Part shown: in pieces, positions 35,138 through 44,316 of the stretch
How the letters are laid out: each line of letters opens with the position of its first letter
How positions within the stretch are numbered: position 1 is the stretch's first letter
The notes under the pieces: model-generated
Database searches by the model: none
The model's input: only the letters and a program-made list of their open reading frames with translations
Told to the model about the DNA's origin: nothing
Position numbers and translations under genes: made by a program
Assembly (NCBI RefSeq): GCF_002102265.1
Contig: NZ_LQPG01000039.1
Span: 83,302-147,301 of the forward strand
DNA: 64,000 nucleotides
Source of the DNA: Mycolicibacter longobardus
Lineage (GTDB): Bacteria > Actinomycetota > Actinomycetes > Mycobacteriales > Mycobacteriaceae
Direction of reading: 5' to 3'

Positions 35138-36762
35138 ACATGGCAACAACGAGGAAATCGCGAGGCGGCCTGGCTGCCCCGATGGACGTGCTTGGCTACG
35201 ACTACATCGTCGTCGGGTCCGGATCCGGCGGCGCCGTCGTGGCCGGCCGGTTGTCGGAAGATCCCGCCAATCGGGTCCTGCTCATCGAGGCCGGCGGAAC
35301 GGGTCGACACCTGAATATTCAGATCCCGGCCGCGTTCTCCAAGCAGTTCACGACGAAGCACGACTGGGAGTACTACACCGAGCCCGAACCGCACCTCCAT
35401 GGCCGCACGGTGTACCACCCGCGAGCCAAGTATCTCGGGGGCTGCAGCGGCATGAACGCGATGATCTACATTCGCGGCAGCCGCCACGATTACGACGGAT
35501 GGGCCAAAAGCGGAGCGGTGGGTTGGTCCTACGACGAAGTGCTGCCGCTGTTCAGGCGGTCCGAGCGAAACTCCCGCGGCGCCAATGACTTCCACGGATC
35601 CGGCGGACCCCTGCACATCGAGGATCCGCGATCGCCGAATGAGCTGAGCCGGCGCATCGTCGAGGCGATGGCTGCGACCGGGCTGCCACGCAACCACGAC
35701 TTCAACGGCGCCGAACAGCTGGGGACCGGTCTGTACCAGGTGACGCAGCGCCGCGGTCGGCGGTGGACCACGGCCGACGGTTACCTCACGCCTGCGCGCA
35801 AGCGAGACAATCTCGACGTGTGGACCGACACCCTGGCCCGTCGGCTGCGGATCGAGGGGAACCGAGTCACCGGCGTCGAGGTGGAACGCTCGGGCAGGAT
35901 CGAGACCGTCCGCGCCGAGCGGGAGGTGGTTCTGGCCGCCGGTGCCTTCAACACCCCGCAGCTGTTGATGTTGTCGGGCATCGGACCGGCCGAGCATCTG
36001 CGTGAACACGGGATTCCAGTCCTCGTGGACAACCCGAATGTCGGCAGCCACCTGATGGACCATCCGATGTACCTGCTCAACTTCGAGACGACCGCCAAGG
36101 GCACACTTGCCGGTGCCGAGAGCCCGCTTCAGCTGCTCAACTACGGTGTGCGTCGACGCGGCCTGCTGACCTCCAACATCGGTGAAGCCGGGGCCTTCTT
36201 CCACACCCGGTCGGGCGATGCGGCGCCCTACATGCAATTCATCTGCGCCCCCGGGTATTTCTGGGACCACGGGTTCGGCAAGAACGCCGGGCCGGCGTTC
36301 GCCATCGGTTGTTCCATGGTGGGCGCCCAAAGCACGGGACACGTGCGGCTGCGCAATGCCGACCCACGACAGCGGGCAGCGGTCACCTTCAACTACTTCG
36401 CGGAGTCAGACGACATCGACGCGATGGTTGCCGGCGTCGAGCGCGCTCGCGACGTCGCCGCCAGCGCTCCGCTCGCACCGTTTGTCGGCCGCGAGATTCA
36501 CCCGGGGCCCCAAGCCGCCGACCGCAGCGAGATCGAGCGGGAGATTCGCCGCAACGTCGAGCACACCTATCACCCGAGCTGTACCGCCCGCATCGGAACC
36601 GAATACGACGGGGTGGTCGACCCCGAACTCCGCGTACACGGCATGCAGGGGCTACGAGTGGCCGATGCGTCCGTCTTCCCGGTGATACCGCACGGCAACA
36701 CCCACGCACCCACGGTGATGGTCGGCGAGAAGGCAGCCGACCTCATCCGCGACGCTCGATAA
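35134..36762 (+). CDS. GMC-family alcohol oxidoreductase, 542 aa
   Basis: FAD enzyme of the choline dehydrogenase/alcohol oxidase type. Motifs: ADP-binding YDYIVVGSGSGGAVVAGRL, GMC signature 1 region (GGCSGMNAMIYIRGSRHDYD), signature 2 (VLAAGAFNTPQLLMLSGIGP), and the C-terminal active-site His/Asn in HPSCTARIG and PHGNTHAPTVMVGEKAADL. It likely oxidises a long-chain or cyclic alcohol to the aldehyde. GTG 35134 overlaps the FadD stop; ATG 35140 is an alternative. Confidence 0.93.
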   Translation: MNMATTRKSRGGLAAPMDVLGYDYIVVGSGSGGAVVAGRLSEDPANRVLLIEAGGTGRHLNIQIPAAFSKQFTTKHDWEYYTEPEPHLHGRTVYHPRAKYLGGCSGMNAMIYIRGSRHDYDGWAKSGAVGWSYDEVLPLFRRSERNSRGANDFHGSGGPLHIEDPRSPNELSRRIVEAMAATGLPRNHDFNGAEQLGTGLYQVTQRRGRRWTTADGYLTPARKRDNLDVWTDTLARRLRIEGNRVTGVEVERSGRIETVRAEREVVLAAGAFNTPQLLMLSGIGPAEHLREHGIPVLVDNPNVGSHLMDHPMYLLNFETTAKGTLAGAESPLQLLNYGVRRRGLLTSNIGEAGAFFHTRSGDAAPYMQFICAPGYFWDHGFGKNAGPAFAIGCSMVGAQSTGHVRLRNADPRQRAAVTFNYFAESDDIDAMVAGVERARDVAASAPLAPFVGREIHPGPQAADRSEIEREIRRNVEHTYHPSCTARIGTEYDGVVDPELRVHGMQGLRVADASVFPVIPHGNTHAPTVMVGEKAADLIRDAR

Positions 36763-36774
36763 GGGAAAGAAGCA

Positions 36775-38490
36775 ATGGTTGAGGACGCGGTATCACGACA
36801 GGCCGATGAGATCACCGGACGGTTGCACGACGGCGAGGCCGCTTGGGGACGAATGTCGCTTGTTGACCGTCGGAAACTGTTGGAGCGCTTCGGTGAACTC
36901 ACCGCACGGCATGCGTCGGAATGGATCCAAGCGGCGGCGCGCGTCAAGGGGTTGTCCGAGGGCAGCCCGTTGATCGGGGAGGAATGGATCAGCGGCCCGT
37001 GGGCGGTTCTGGGCTACGTGGGCGCCCTGCGGCAGACTCTGCAACGCCTCGAGAACCGTGAAGATGTCCTCGCGGGATTTCCGATCCGCACGCTGGTGAA
37101 CGACCAATTGGCGGTCAAAGTGTTGCCGGCCGGAATCTATGACCGGCTGTTGCTCAATGGGTTTACCGCCGAGGTGTGGATGCAGCCCGGCGTCACCGAG
37201 AACGAGCTGCGCCGCACCGCCGGGCTCGGTCAGCGCGACCCGGCGCAGACTCGCGGCGTTGTCCTGGTCCTCGGGGCCGGAAACATCTTCTCGATCGCGC
37301 CGCTGGACGCCCTGTATCAGCTCTACGCCGAGAACCGGGCCGTCGTGCTCAAGCTGAATCCGATCACGGACCCGCTCAAGCCGGTCTTCGACAAGATCTT
37401 CGCGCCATTCATCGACCTGGGCGTGCTGGAGATCGTCACCGGCGGCGTGCAGATCGGCAGCGAACTAGCCTACCACGAACAGATTTCGGCGGTGCACATG
37501 ACCGGCAGCGAACACACCCATGACGCCATCGTCTGGGGATCGGCCGACGAGGCTCGAGCCGCCAAGGAGTCCGGCCGGCCCAAGCTGGACAAGCCGATCA
37601 CCAGCGAACTCGGCGGCGTCGCGCCCGTCATCATCGTGCCGGGCCGGTGGTCACAAGCGGACCTGACGTTTCAGGCCCGCCACGTGGCCACCCAACGTCT
37701 GCACAACTCCGGCTCCAACTGCATTGCGGCACAGATCGTTCTGGTGAGCTCCGACTGGGAGCAGAAGGATGCGTTCCTGGCCGAGTTGCGTGCCGCCATG
37801 GCCGCTGCCCCCGCGCGGCCGGCCTGGTATCCGGGGTCGGACGACCGCATTCGGCAGGCCCGCGAGCGGCACCCCGAGGCCGCCGCGGCCGCCGGCGGTA
37901 CCCCGGCGCGGACATTGCTCACCGGCCTGCACCTCGGCGACGCTGCCGAAGACGCCTTCGACACCGAGTACTTTGCACCCGTTCTCGGGGTCAGTGAGCT
38001 GCCGGGAACCGGAGCGGACTTTCTCCGGTCGGCTATCGCCGCAAGTAACCAGAGGCTGCGGGGGACGCTCGGCGCAAACATCATCATCCACCCGATGACC
38101 AGAAAGGAGTTGGGGCCGGCCTTCGCGCGCGCCATCGCCGACCTGCGGTACGGCACGATCGGCATCAACGCCTGGACCGGGGTCGGGTACCTGACCCCCT
38201 ACGCGACCTGGGGCGCCTTCCCCGGACACACACTTGACGACGTGCAGAGCGGGATCGGCGTCGTGCACAATGCGCTGCTGCTGGAGCGCACCGAGCGCAC
38301 CGTCGTGGACGGACCGTTCCGGCCCACCCCGAGGGCGTTGCTGCACGGTGAGTGGACCATCTCACCCAAGCCGCCGTGGTTCGTCGACAACCGAACTGCC
38401 GCAACGACGGGCAAGCTGCTGACCTCATTCGCCGCCCGGCCGCGCTGGAGTGCATTGCCGGCCATCTTCGCCTCGGCACTACGCGGATGA
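36775..38490 (+). CDS. divergent aldehyde dehydrogenase, 571 aa
   Basis: NAD(P)-dependent oxidation of aldehyde to acid. The general-base Glu lies in SELGGVAPVIIV and the catalytic Cys in NSGSNCIAAQ (~residue 316); cofactor strand VVLVLGAGNIFSIAP is visible. It is longer than the common ~500 aa ALDH because of an N-terminal extension and an insertion (ERTERTVVDGPFRPTPRALL), as in a mycobacterial subfamily with few characterised members. A ribosome binding site (AAGGGAAAGAAG) precedes the ATG, 12 nt after the GMC gene, so it is likely its direct partner. Confidence 0.88.
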   Translation: MVEDAVSRQADEITGRLHDGEAAWGRMSLVDRRKLLERFGELTARHASEWIQAAARVKGLSEGSPLIGEEWISGPWAVLGYVGALRQTLQRLENREDVLAGFPIRTLVNDQLAVKVLPAGIYDRLLLNGFTAEVWMQPGVTENELRRTAGLGQRDPAQTRGVVLVLGAGNIFSIAPLDALYQLYAENRAVVLKLNPITDPLKPVFDKIFAPFIDLGVLEIVTGGVQIGSELAYHEQISAVHMTGSEHTHDAIVWGSADEARAAKESGRPKLDKPITSELGGVAPVIIVPGRWSQADLTFQARHVATQRLHNSGSNCIAAQIVLVSSDWEQKDAFLAELRAAMAAAPARPAWYPGSDDRIRQARERHPEAAAAAGGTPARTLLTGLHLGDAAEDAFDTEYFAPVLGVSELPGTGADFLRSAIAASNQRLRGTLGANIIIHPMTRKELGPAFARAIADLRYGTIGINAWTGVGYLTPYATWGAFPGHTLDDVQSGIGVVHNALLLERTERTVVDGPFRPTPRALLHGEWTISPKPPWFVDNRTAATTGKLLTSFAARPRWSALPAIFASALRG

Positions 38491-38569
38491 TAATCCGCGC
38501 CGATGTCGCCGTGGTGCCCGCTGGGCTGCCCGGTCCGAATCCGTATCTGTCGGCGGATCGGGGGCAGCG

Positions 38570-40144
38570 ATGAAAACGCGATCATGGTGGGGATGGGGTT
38601 ATACGGAGGACGCCGTCGAAGGGGCTGAGCGTGTAACACTCACCGAACGCGTCCGGGCACTGGTGCCCGAAGCCGACCCCACGGTGCACCGGCCACCGGA
38701 TCTGACAAGCCTCGGACTTGCCTCACCGCGCATAACGGCGCCAGCTACCCTGGCGGCGCTGTGCTCCGGTGACGTCACCGACCGAATCGCCCACGCGCAC
38801 GGCAAAGCGTTCCGCGACGTGGTGCGCAACCTGCACGGCGACATCCCGCACGTACCGGATCTCGTCGTCCGCCCGGCAACAGAACGCGACGTTCTCGACG
38901 TGCTGGACTGGTGCGGCGCGGCTGACATTGCGGTCATCGCCTACGGGGGCGGCAGTTCGGTGGTCGGCGGGGTGGAGCCGCGTATTGACGACCGCTACAC
39001 CGGAGTAGTCAGTCTGGATATGGAGCGGTTCGACCGGGTGCTCGAAATCGACCGCACCAGCCGTGCGGCCCGGATCCGGGCCGGCGTGTACGGTCCGCAC
39101 CTCGAGGATCAGCTGCGCGAGCACTCCCTGACGCTGCGTCACTTTCCGCAGTCATTCGAGTTCTCCACGCTCGGTGGCTGGTTGGCGACCCGCGCCGGCG
39201 GCCACTTCGCCACCCTCTACACCCACATCGACGACCTCGTTGAATCGATGCGCGTGCTCACCCCGGCAGGGGCCAGCGAATCGCGGCGCCTGCCCGGTTC
39301 CGGTGCGGGCCCCTCGCCCGACCGGATGTTCCTGGGCTCGGAAGGGGCGCTCGGCGTCATCACCGAAGCATGGATGCGCCTGCAGGACCGGCCGCAATGG
39401 CGGGCGGGCGCATCGGTACATTTCGCTGAGTTCGAGCGCGCCGTCACCGCCACCCGTGCGATCGCGCAATCTGGACTCCATCCGGCTAACTGCCGGCTGC
39501 TCGACCCGATGGAGGCTCATCTCAGCGCCGGTACGAACGCCGCAGGCGGGGTGCTGGTGCTGGCATTCGAATCCGCCGACCATCCGGTGCAATCGTTGCT
39601 AGACCGTGCGCTGGAAATCTGCGCCGACCACGGCGGCATACCGAGAATGCAACGGGCCGCTGAGAATTGGCGTGCGTCGTTTCTGCGCATGCCCTATCAG
39701 CGCGATGCACTGGCGGCCCAGTCGATGATCGTGGAGACCTTCGAAACCGCCTGCACGTGGGACCGGTTTGCGGCCGTGCATGCCGCCATCACCGACGCCG
39801 CACGCCAGGCGATCACCGCCGTCGGCGCGACCGGGATCGTGACGTGCCGCTTCACCCACGTTTACCCTGACGGACCGGCCCCCTACTTCGGGATCTATGC
39901 CGCCGGCCGCTGGGGAAGCACTCTTGCGCAGTGGGACGACATCAAAGCCGCTGTGTCGGAGGCGATCACAACCAACGGAGCCACTATCACCCATCATCAC
40001 GCCGTAGGACGGGACCACCGCCCGTGGTACGACCGCCAACGCCCAGAACCGTTCGCCAACGCACTGCGCGCCGCCAAGAACGCGCTCGACCCAAACGGAA
40101 TCCTCAACCCGGGGGTCCTCATCGATCCCGCCGCGAAAGCCTGA
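38570..40144 (+). CDS. FAD-linked oxidase, alkyl-DHAP synthase-like, 524 aa
   Basis: PCMH-type FAD domain (ATERDVLDVLDWCGAADIAV; YGGGSSVVGGVEP) and C-terminal cap (NALDPNGILNPGV). The N-terminus RSWWGWGY is characteristic of alkyldihydroxyacetonephosphate synthase-like proteins of actinobacteria, and the HHHAVGRDH motif near the C-terminus matches the His-rich active site of that family. Whether it forms ether lipids or oxidises another substrate is undecided. ATG 38570 has a GGGG ribosome binding site; an upstream in-frame start overlaps the ALDH gene. Confidence 0.87.
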   Translation: MKTRSWWGWGYTEDAVEGAERVTLTERVRALVPEADPTVHRPPDLTSLGLASPRITAPATLAALCSGDVTDRIAHAHGKAFRDVVRNLHGDIPHVPDLVVRPATERDVLDVLDWCGAADIAVIAYGGGSSVVGGVEPRIDDRYTGVVSLDMERFDRVLEIDRTSRAARIRAGVYGPHLEDQLREHSLTLRHFPQSFEFSTLGGWLATRAGGHFATLYTHIDDLVESMRVLTPAGASESRRLPGSGAGPSPDRMFLGSEGALGVITEAWMRLQDRPQWRAGASVHFAEFERAVTATRAIAQSGLHPANCRLLDPMEAHLSAGTNAAGGVLVLAFESADHPVQSLLDRALEICADHGGIPRMQRAAENWRASFLRMPYQRDALAAQSMIVETFETACTWDRFAAVHAAITDAARQAITAVGATGIVTCRFTHVYPDGPAPYFGIYAAGRWGSTLAQWDDIKAAVSEAITTNGATITHHHAVGRDHRPWYDRQRPEPFANALRAAKNALDPNGILNPGVLIDPAAKA

Positions 40145-40253
40145 CCAAGTAACGGCCAACGACGCAACGTCACTCGGCCTCGCCGAATCTGCAGGCGGGC
40201 GGCATAGCCCGAGAAGTATCCAACACCATCACCACCAGATGAAGGAGACCATC

Positions 40254-41423
40254 ATGTCCAATTGGGCCGGAAACCCAACGTTTGATCTGTTTCAGCTGCC
40301 CGAGGAACACCAGCTGTTGCGCGACGCGATCCGTGCGCTCGCCGAGAAGGAGATCGCGCCGCACGCCGCCGATGTCGACGGGAACGCCCGTTTCCCCGAG
40401 GAGGCCCTGCAGGCGCTGAACGCCTCCGGCTTCAATGCGGTGCATGTGCCTGAGGAGTACGGCGGTCAGGGCGCGGACTCGGTGGCCGCCTGCATCGTCG
40501 TCGAGGAGGTCGCCCGGGTCGATTGTTCGGCGTCGTTGATCCCCGGGGTCAACAAGCTGGGCACCATGGGCCTGATCCTGCGCGGTTCCGAGGAACTCAA
40601 AAAGCAAGTGCTGCCGTCGATCGCCTCCGGCGAGGCGATGGCCTCCTACGCGCTGTCTGAGCGGGAGGCGGGCAGCGACGCCGCGGGGATGCGGACCCGG
40701 GCCAAGGCCGACGGTGAGGATTGGATTCTCAACGGCGCCAAGTGCTGGATCACCAACGGTGGTAAGTCGAGTTGGTACACCGTGATGGCGGTGACCGACC
40801 CGGACAAGGGCGCCAACGGGATCTCGGCGTTCATGGTGCACATCGACGACGAGGGCTTCACCATCGGGCCCAAGGAGAAGAAGCTGGGCATCAAGGGTTC
40901 ACCGACCGCCGAGTTGTACTTCGAGAACTGCCGGATCCCCGGTGACCGCATCATCGGTGAGCCGGGTACCGGGTTCAAGACCGCGCTGGCGACTCTCGAT
41001 CACACCCGCCCGACGATCGGCGCCCAGGCCGTGGGTATCGCGCAGGGGGCGCTGGATGCCGCGATCGAATACGTCAAGGACCGCAAACAGTTCGGCAAGA
41101 GCATCGCCGAGTTCCAGGCTGTGCAGTTCATGCTGGCCGACATGGCGATGAAGATCGAGGCCGCCCGGCTGATGGTGTACAGCGCGGCGGCACGTGCCGA
41201 GCGCGGTCAGGGCGAGCTGGGATTCATTTCGGCGGCGTCGAAGTGTTTCGCCTCCGACGTGGCGATGTCGGTCACCACCGACGCCGTGCAGTTGTTCGGC
41301 GGCGCGGGCTACACCACCGACTTCCCGGTAGAGCGGATGATGCGCGACGCCAAGATCACCCAGATCTACGAGGGCACCAACCAGATCCAGCGCGTCGTGA
41401 TGTCGCGTGCCCTGCTGCGCTGA
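40254..41423 (+). CDS. fadE: acyl-CoA dehydrogenase (FadE-type), 389 aa
   Basis: Flavoprotein catalysing the first step of beta-oxidation. Family signatures: ALSEREAGSDAAGM, WITNGG, YVKDRKQFGKSIAEFQAVQF and the C-terminal QLFGGAGYTTDFPVERMMRD followed by IYEGTNQIQR, including the usual catalytic Glu position. AAGGAG lies just before ATG 40254. The 110-nt gap upstream suggests its own promoter, but it continues the cluster's direction. It would process the acyl-CoA made by FadD. Confidence 0.94.
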   Translation: MSNWAGNPTFDLFQLPEEHQLLRDAIRALAEKEIAPHAADVDGNARFPEEALQALNASGFNAVHVPEEYGGQGADSVAACIVVEEVARVDCSASLIPGVNKLGTMGLILRGSEELKKQVLPSIASGEAMASYALSEREAGSDAAGMRTRAKADGEDWILNGAKCWITNGGKSSWYTVMAVTDPDKGANGISAFMVHIDDEGFTIGPKEKKLGIKGSPTAELYFENCRIPGDRIIGEPGTGFKTALATLDHTRPTIGAQAVGIAQGALDAAIEYVKDRKQFGKSIAEFQAVQFMLADMAMKIEAARLMVYSAAARAERGQGELGFISAASKCFASDVAMSVTTDAVQLFGGAGYTTDFPVERMMRDAKITQIYEGTNQIQRVVMSRALLR

Positions 41424-41659
41424 AGCTGTGCCCGCGGCGCTGAGGATGTGGCGGATTGCCGAGCACCGACCCGGCAGATAGCTCGGCACCGCCGACCCCT
41501 GTATCCGAGGGGTGGGTCGGCGGTGCACAGCGCGATCACCGATCTGATGGACAACATCGACGTCAACGACGAACCCCTCCTACGTCGTATAGGTCACTGC
41601 CAGCGACCAGGTCCACGTAGTTGACTGCCATCTGACACGTGAGAGATCGGATGCAATTT

Positions 41660-42085
41660 CTAGGCTGAGTTTCCGGCCCCCGCGCTGCGCAGTCGGTGAA
41701 TCTCGCCGTGGGCGGCGGCCAGATCGGCGTTGAGCTGTTTGATCTCGGCCCTTCGAGTGGTGAGTTCGGTTTCGTATTGATGCTTTACGGTCCGCAACTG
41801 CTCGCGGAGCGCCGCCACAATGCTGGATTGGCTGCCCGGATCGTCCGTTGGTGCGCTGAGTCGTGGTCGCGGTGCGGTTCTGGCGGCTTGGATCTTGTCG
41901 AACAGATCGGGGTGGTTGTAGATCGTCTTTCGGGCAACGTTGGCGTACCGCGCGACGGCGTTGGTGTTGATCACCATGCCTTTGCGTTTCATGTCACGCA
42001 GGGCATCGGTGATCTTCTTGCGGGCAGTGGTTCTGCGTTCGTCGGTGCTCTTGCGCAGACCGTCGATGGATCGGGGTGCGCTCAT
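41660..42085 (-). CDS. tnpC: transposase accessory protein TnpC, 141 aa
   Basis: Small, highly charged protein: basic N-terminus (ERRTTARKKITDALRDMKRK), a short helix-turn-helix-like part (TNAVARYANVARKTIYNHP) and a C-terminal coiled coil (VAALREQLRTVKHQYETEL). This matches TnpC/DUF6262 proteins that affect orientation and frequency of Tn554 transposition. ATG overlaps the tnpB stop by 4 bp. Confidence 0.85.
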   Translation of the reverse strand: MSAPRSIDGLRKSTDERRTTARKKITDALRDMKRKGMVINTNAVARYANVARKTIYNHPDLFDKIQAARTAPRPRLSAPTDDPGSQSSIVAALREQLRTVKHQYETELTTRRAEIKQLNADLAAAHGEIHRLRSAGAGNSA

Positions 42086-44316
42086 TGCTCAGCACGCTGC
42101 GGGTCGGTGGCTTTGTCCAGGGCGGATTGGTGTGCACCACGGGTTTGTATCGGCAGCAGGGGCAACCGCTTTCCTGTCCCCGCTCCGGCCACCGACGCGG
42201 CATCAGCGGTGGCGGTCAGACGGTAGATGATTGCTTGCAGAGAGGCGATCTCTCTGCGCCGTTCGATGATCCAGACGTTGTCCTCGCCGAGTTCACGGCC
42301 GCTGCGCTGGCGGTACTGGTTCTGGCGTTGGTTGATGAGCGATTCGGTGGCAGCCAGTTGTTGGCGTAGTTCGCTCAGGTGGGTGGCGTCGGTGGCGAAA
42401 TGCCCGCAGGACAGGCAGGCGTTGCCCTTGTCGCACGACTTGAGTGGCGGCAGCAGGCATACACCGTTGGGCAGCACCCGGCCGGTGCGCTGGGCCAGTT
42501 GGGTCATCTCGTAGATGTCGTGCGGGCTGATACCAATATCGGCGCCGTGGGCGCCGATCTTCTTGTGCTTGAGGAATTCCGCTTCGGCGGTCGCGGCCAG
42601 GGTGGCGGCGTAGCGCGCGGTCATCTCGGGACTCTTATGTCCGAGATAGCGCTGCACCACATGGAAGGGCACCCCGTCGTTGAGCAGCTCGGTGGCACGG
42701 GTATGGCGCAGCCGATGGGTCTGAGTGAACTGCAACGGATTGCCCGCGCTGTCGATGAGGTTGTGCATCGCATCGAGCTTGCTCAACACCACCCGATAGG
42801 TGGTGTAGGACCGGGGCCGCCGTCCCTGGTGCTGATTTCTCACTCCAACGAACAGATACTTGGAGTCCAGCTGTGGATAGGTCTCGTTGAGCCAGCGCTG
42901 CTGCTCGCGGATCACGTCGACGACAGCTTGCTCCACCAGGATGGTGGGCACCACCCCGTCGACCTTCGTCTGCTGATACCGCAGCCGGGCGACGAACGCC
43001 CCCTCATCGGCCGTTGCGCCTGCCGGTCGGTCCTGTCCGGGGATCGCTTCGATCGGGTCGTAGTCGAGCATCAGGATTTCCGAGGCGCGGCGCCCCGTGA
43101 GGGCCTGCAGCAGCCACGTCCGGGCGGCTTGCGGATCTCCCAGTCCGGTGGCGACGGTGATCGTGCCGTCGGGATGTGTCAGCACCACTTTCTGTTTCGG
43201 ACCGGCGGCCAGCACGTCGAGGTAATCGAGCATGCTTTGCAGGTCACCGGTGGAGTACCAGGTCAGTGCCCGCTGACCGCTGCGGTACTTGGATACGTTG
43301 AGGGGCGACCATAGCGCGGTATGGGTCGCGGTGATGTCGCGCCAGCGCGGATTGCCGGTGGCCGCCGCGGCATCAGCGGCGTTGTCGTACATGAACGTAT
43401 AGAACGCTTGGGTCTGCGCCTGCAGATAGGCGATTCCGCTGACCGAGAGGTGATCGCAGCGTGTCGCCGCGGCCGGTGACCGCAGATAGTCCAGGTAGCC
43501 GACGAACACCGCCCGCAACTCGTCGGGATCGGTTGCGATCAACGGATCATCCTGGTGACCGTGCGTGCGCACGAACCGGCCCAGTTGGGTACCGACGTTG
43601 CGGCAGCGGTCAGCCACCGAGGACCAGGCCAGCATCTCGTAGGTCAACGCGCTGCGCAGCCAGAAACGCAGCCCTTCACGCAGCCACACCGGTTCGATAT
43701 CGCGCAGTCGCACGATCTTGTCGTGGGCCGGTTCGTGCGGTCGTTGCGGAATTCGCGGGTCGGCGCGCAAGTCCCAGACGTCGTGGGCCCACCACGGGAC
43801 ATCGGTGCAATGCACCGCCACGCGCAGGTGCAGGTGCTCGATCATCTGCGTGAAGTTGCGCCGTGACCCGGCAGAGGGAAGGCGGTGATTGCGCCGCTGG
43901 AACACCAGGATCGCCTGGCGGACTATGGCATTGGGGTCCATATCGGCGATCCCGGTGGGTGGCTGCCCCGTCGCGGTGGTGTGATCGGTGATCGCGGCCG
44001 GTAGCGTCGCCACCAGCCAGGCCAGCAGAGACGGGTCGATCTTGCGTGTCTGGCGGTTCCAGCACCACCACACCCACCACGCGATCTCTCGGGCGAACCG
44101 CGCTGGCGCGTCGGGGGTGAAGTCGGTGGCGACGTCACTGTGCCTGGGTTTGCAGTAGGAGCGGCTACGGACGAACACCTCCTTGAACGGTTCCGCGCCA
44201 ACCCGGTAGACCGGGTCGCGCCACAGCTCGGGCACCGCGGCCCACTGCTGGTCCCAGGAACCCACCAGGGCCAGCGTCGTGGCGGGGTTACCCGGTGGCT
44301 CGGTGGGCGTGGTCAT
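42082..44316 (-). CDS. tnpB: tyrosine recombinase TnpB (Tn554 type), 744 aa
   Basis: Large tyrosine recombinase. Catalytic-domain landmarks: Arg in LQALTGRRASEILMLDYD, HRLRHTRATELLND (HxxR), and the nucleophile Tyr in KSPEMTARYAATLAA. A C-terminal Cys cluster (CDKGNACLSCGHF) suggests a zinc-binding finger, as in TnpB of this family. ATG 44316 overlaps the tnpA stop; upstream in-frame residues lie inside tnpA. Acts with TnpA to move the element. Confidence 0.92.
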   Translation of the reverse strand: MTTPTEPPGNPATTLALVGSWDQQWAAVPELWRDPVYRVGAEPFKEVFVRSRSYCKPRHSDVATDFTPDAPARFAREIAWWVWWCWNRQTRKIDPSLLAWLVATLPAAITDHTTATGQPPTGIADMDPNAIVRQAILVFQRRNHRLPSAGSRRNFTQMIEHLHLRVAVHCTDVPWWAHDVWDLRADPRIPQRPHEPAHDKIVRLRDIEPVWLREGLRFWLRSALTYEMLAWSSVADRCRNVGTQLGRFVRTHGHQDDPLIATDPDELRAVFVGYLDYLRSPAAATRCDHLSVSGIAYLQAQTQAFYTFMYDNAADAAAATGNPRWRDITATHTALWSPLNVSKYRSGQRALTWYSTGDLQSMLDYLDVLAAGPKQKVVLTHPDGTITVATGLGDPQAARTWLLQALTGRRASEILMLDYDPIEAIPGQDRPAGATADEGAFVARLRYQQTKVDGVVPTILVEQAVVDVIREQQRWLNETYPQLDSKYLFVGVRNQHQGRRPRSYTTYRVVLSKLDAMHNLIDSAGNPLQFTQTHRLRHTRATELLNDGVPFHVVQRYLGHKSPEMTARYAATLAATAEAEFLKHKKIGAHGADIGISPHDIYEMTQLAQRTGRVLPNGVCLLPPLKSCDKGNACLSCGHFATDATHLSELRQQLAATESLINQRQNQYRQRSGRELGEDNVWIIERRREIASLQAIIYRLTATADAASVAGAGTGKRLPLLPIQTRGAHQSALDKATDPQRAEQ

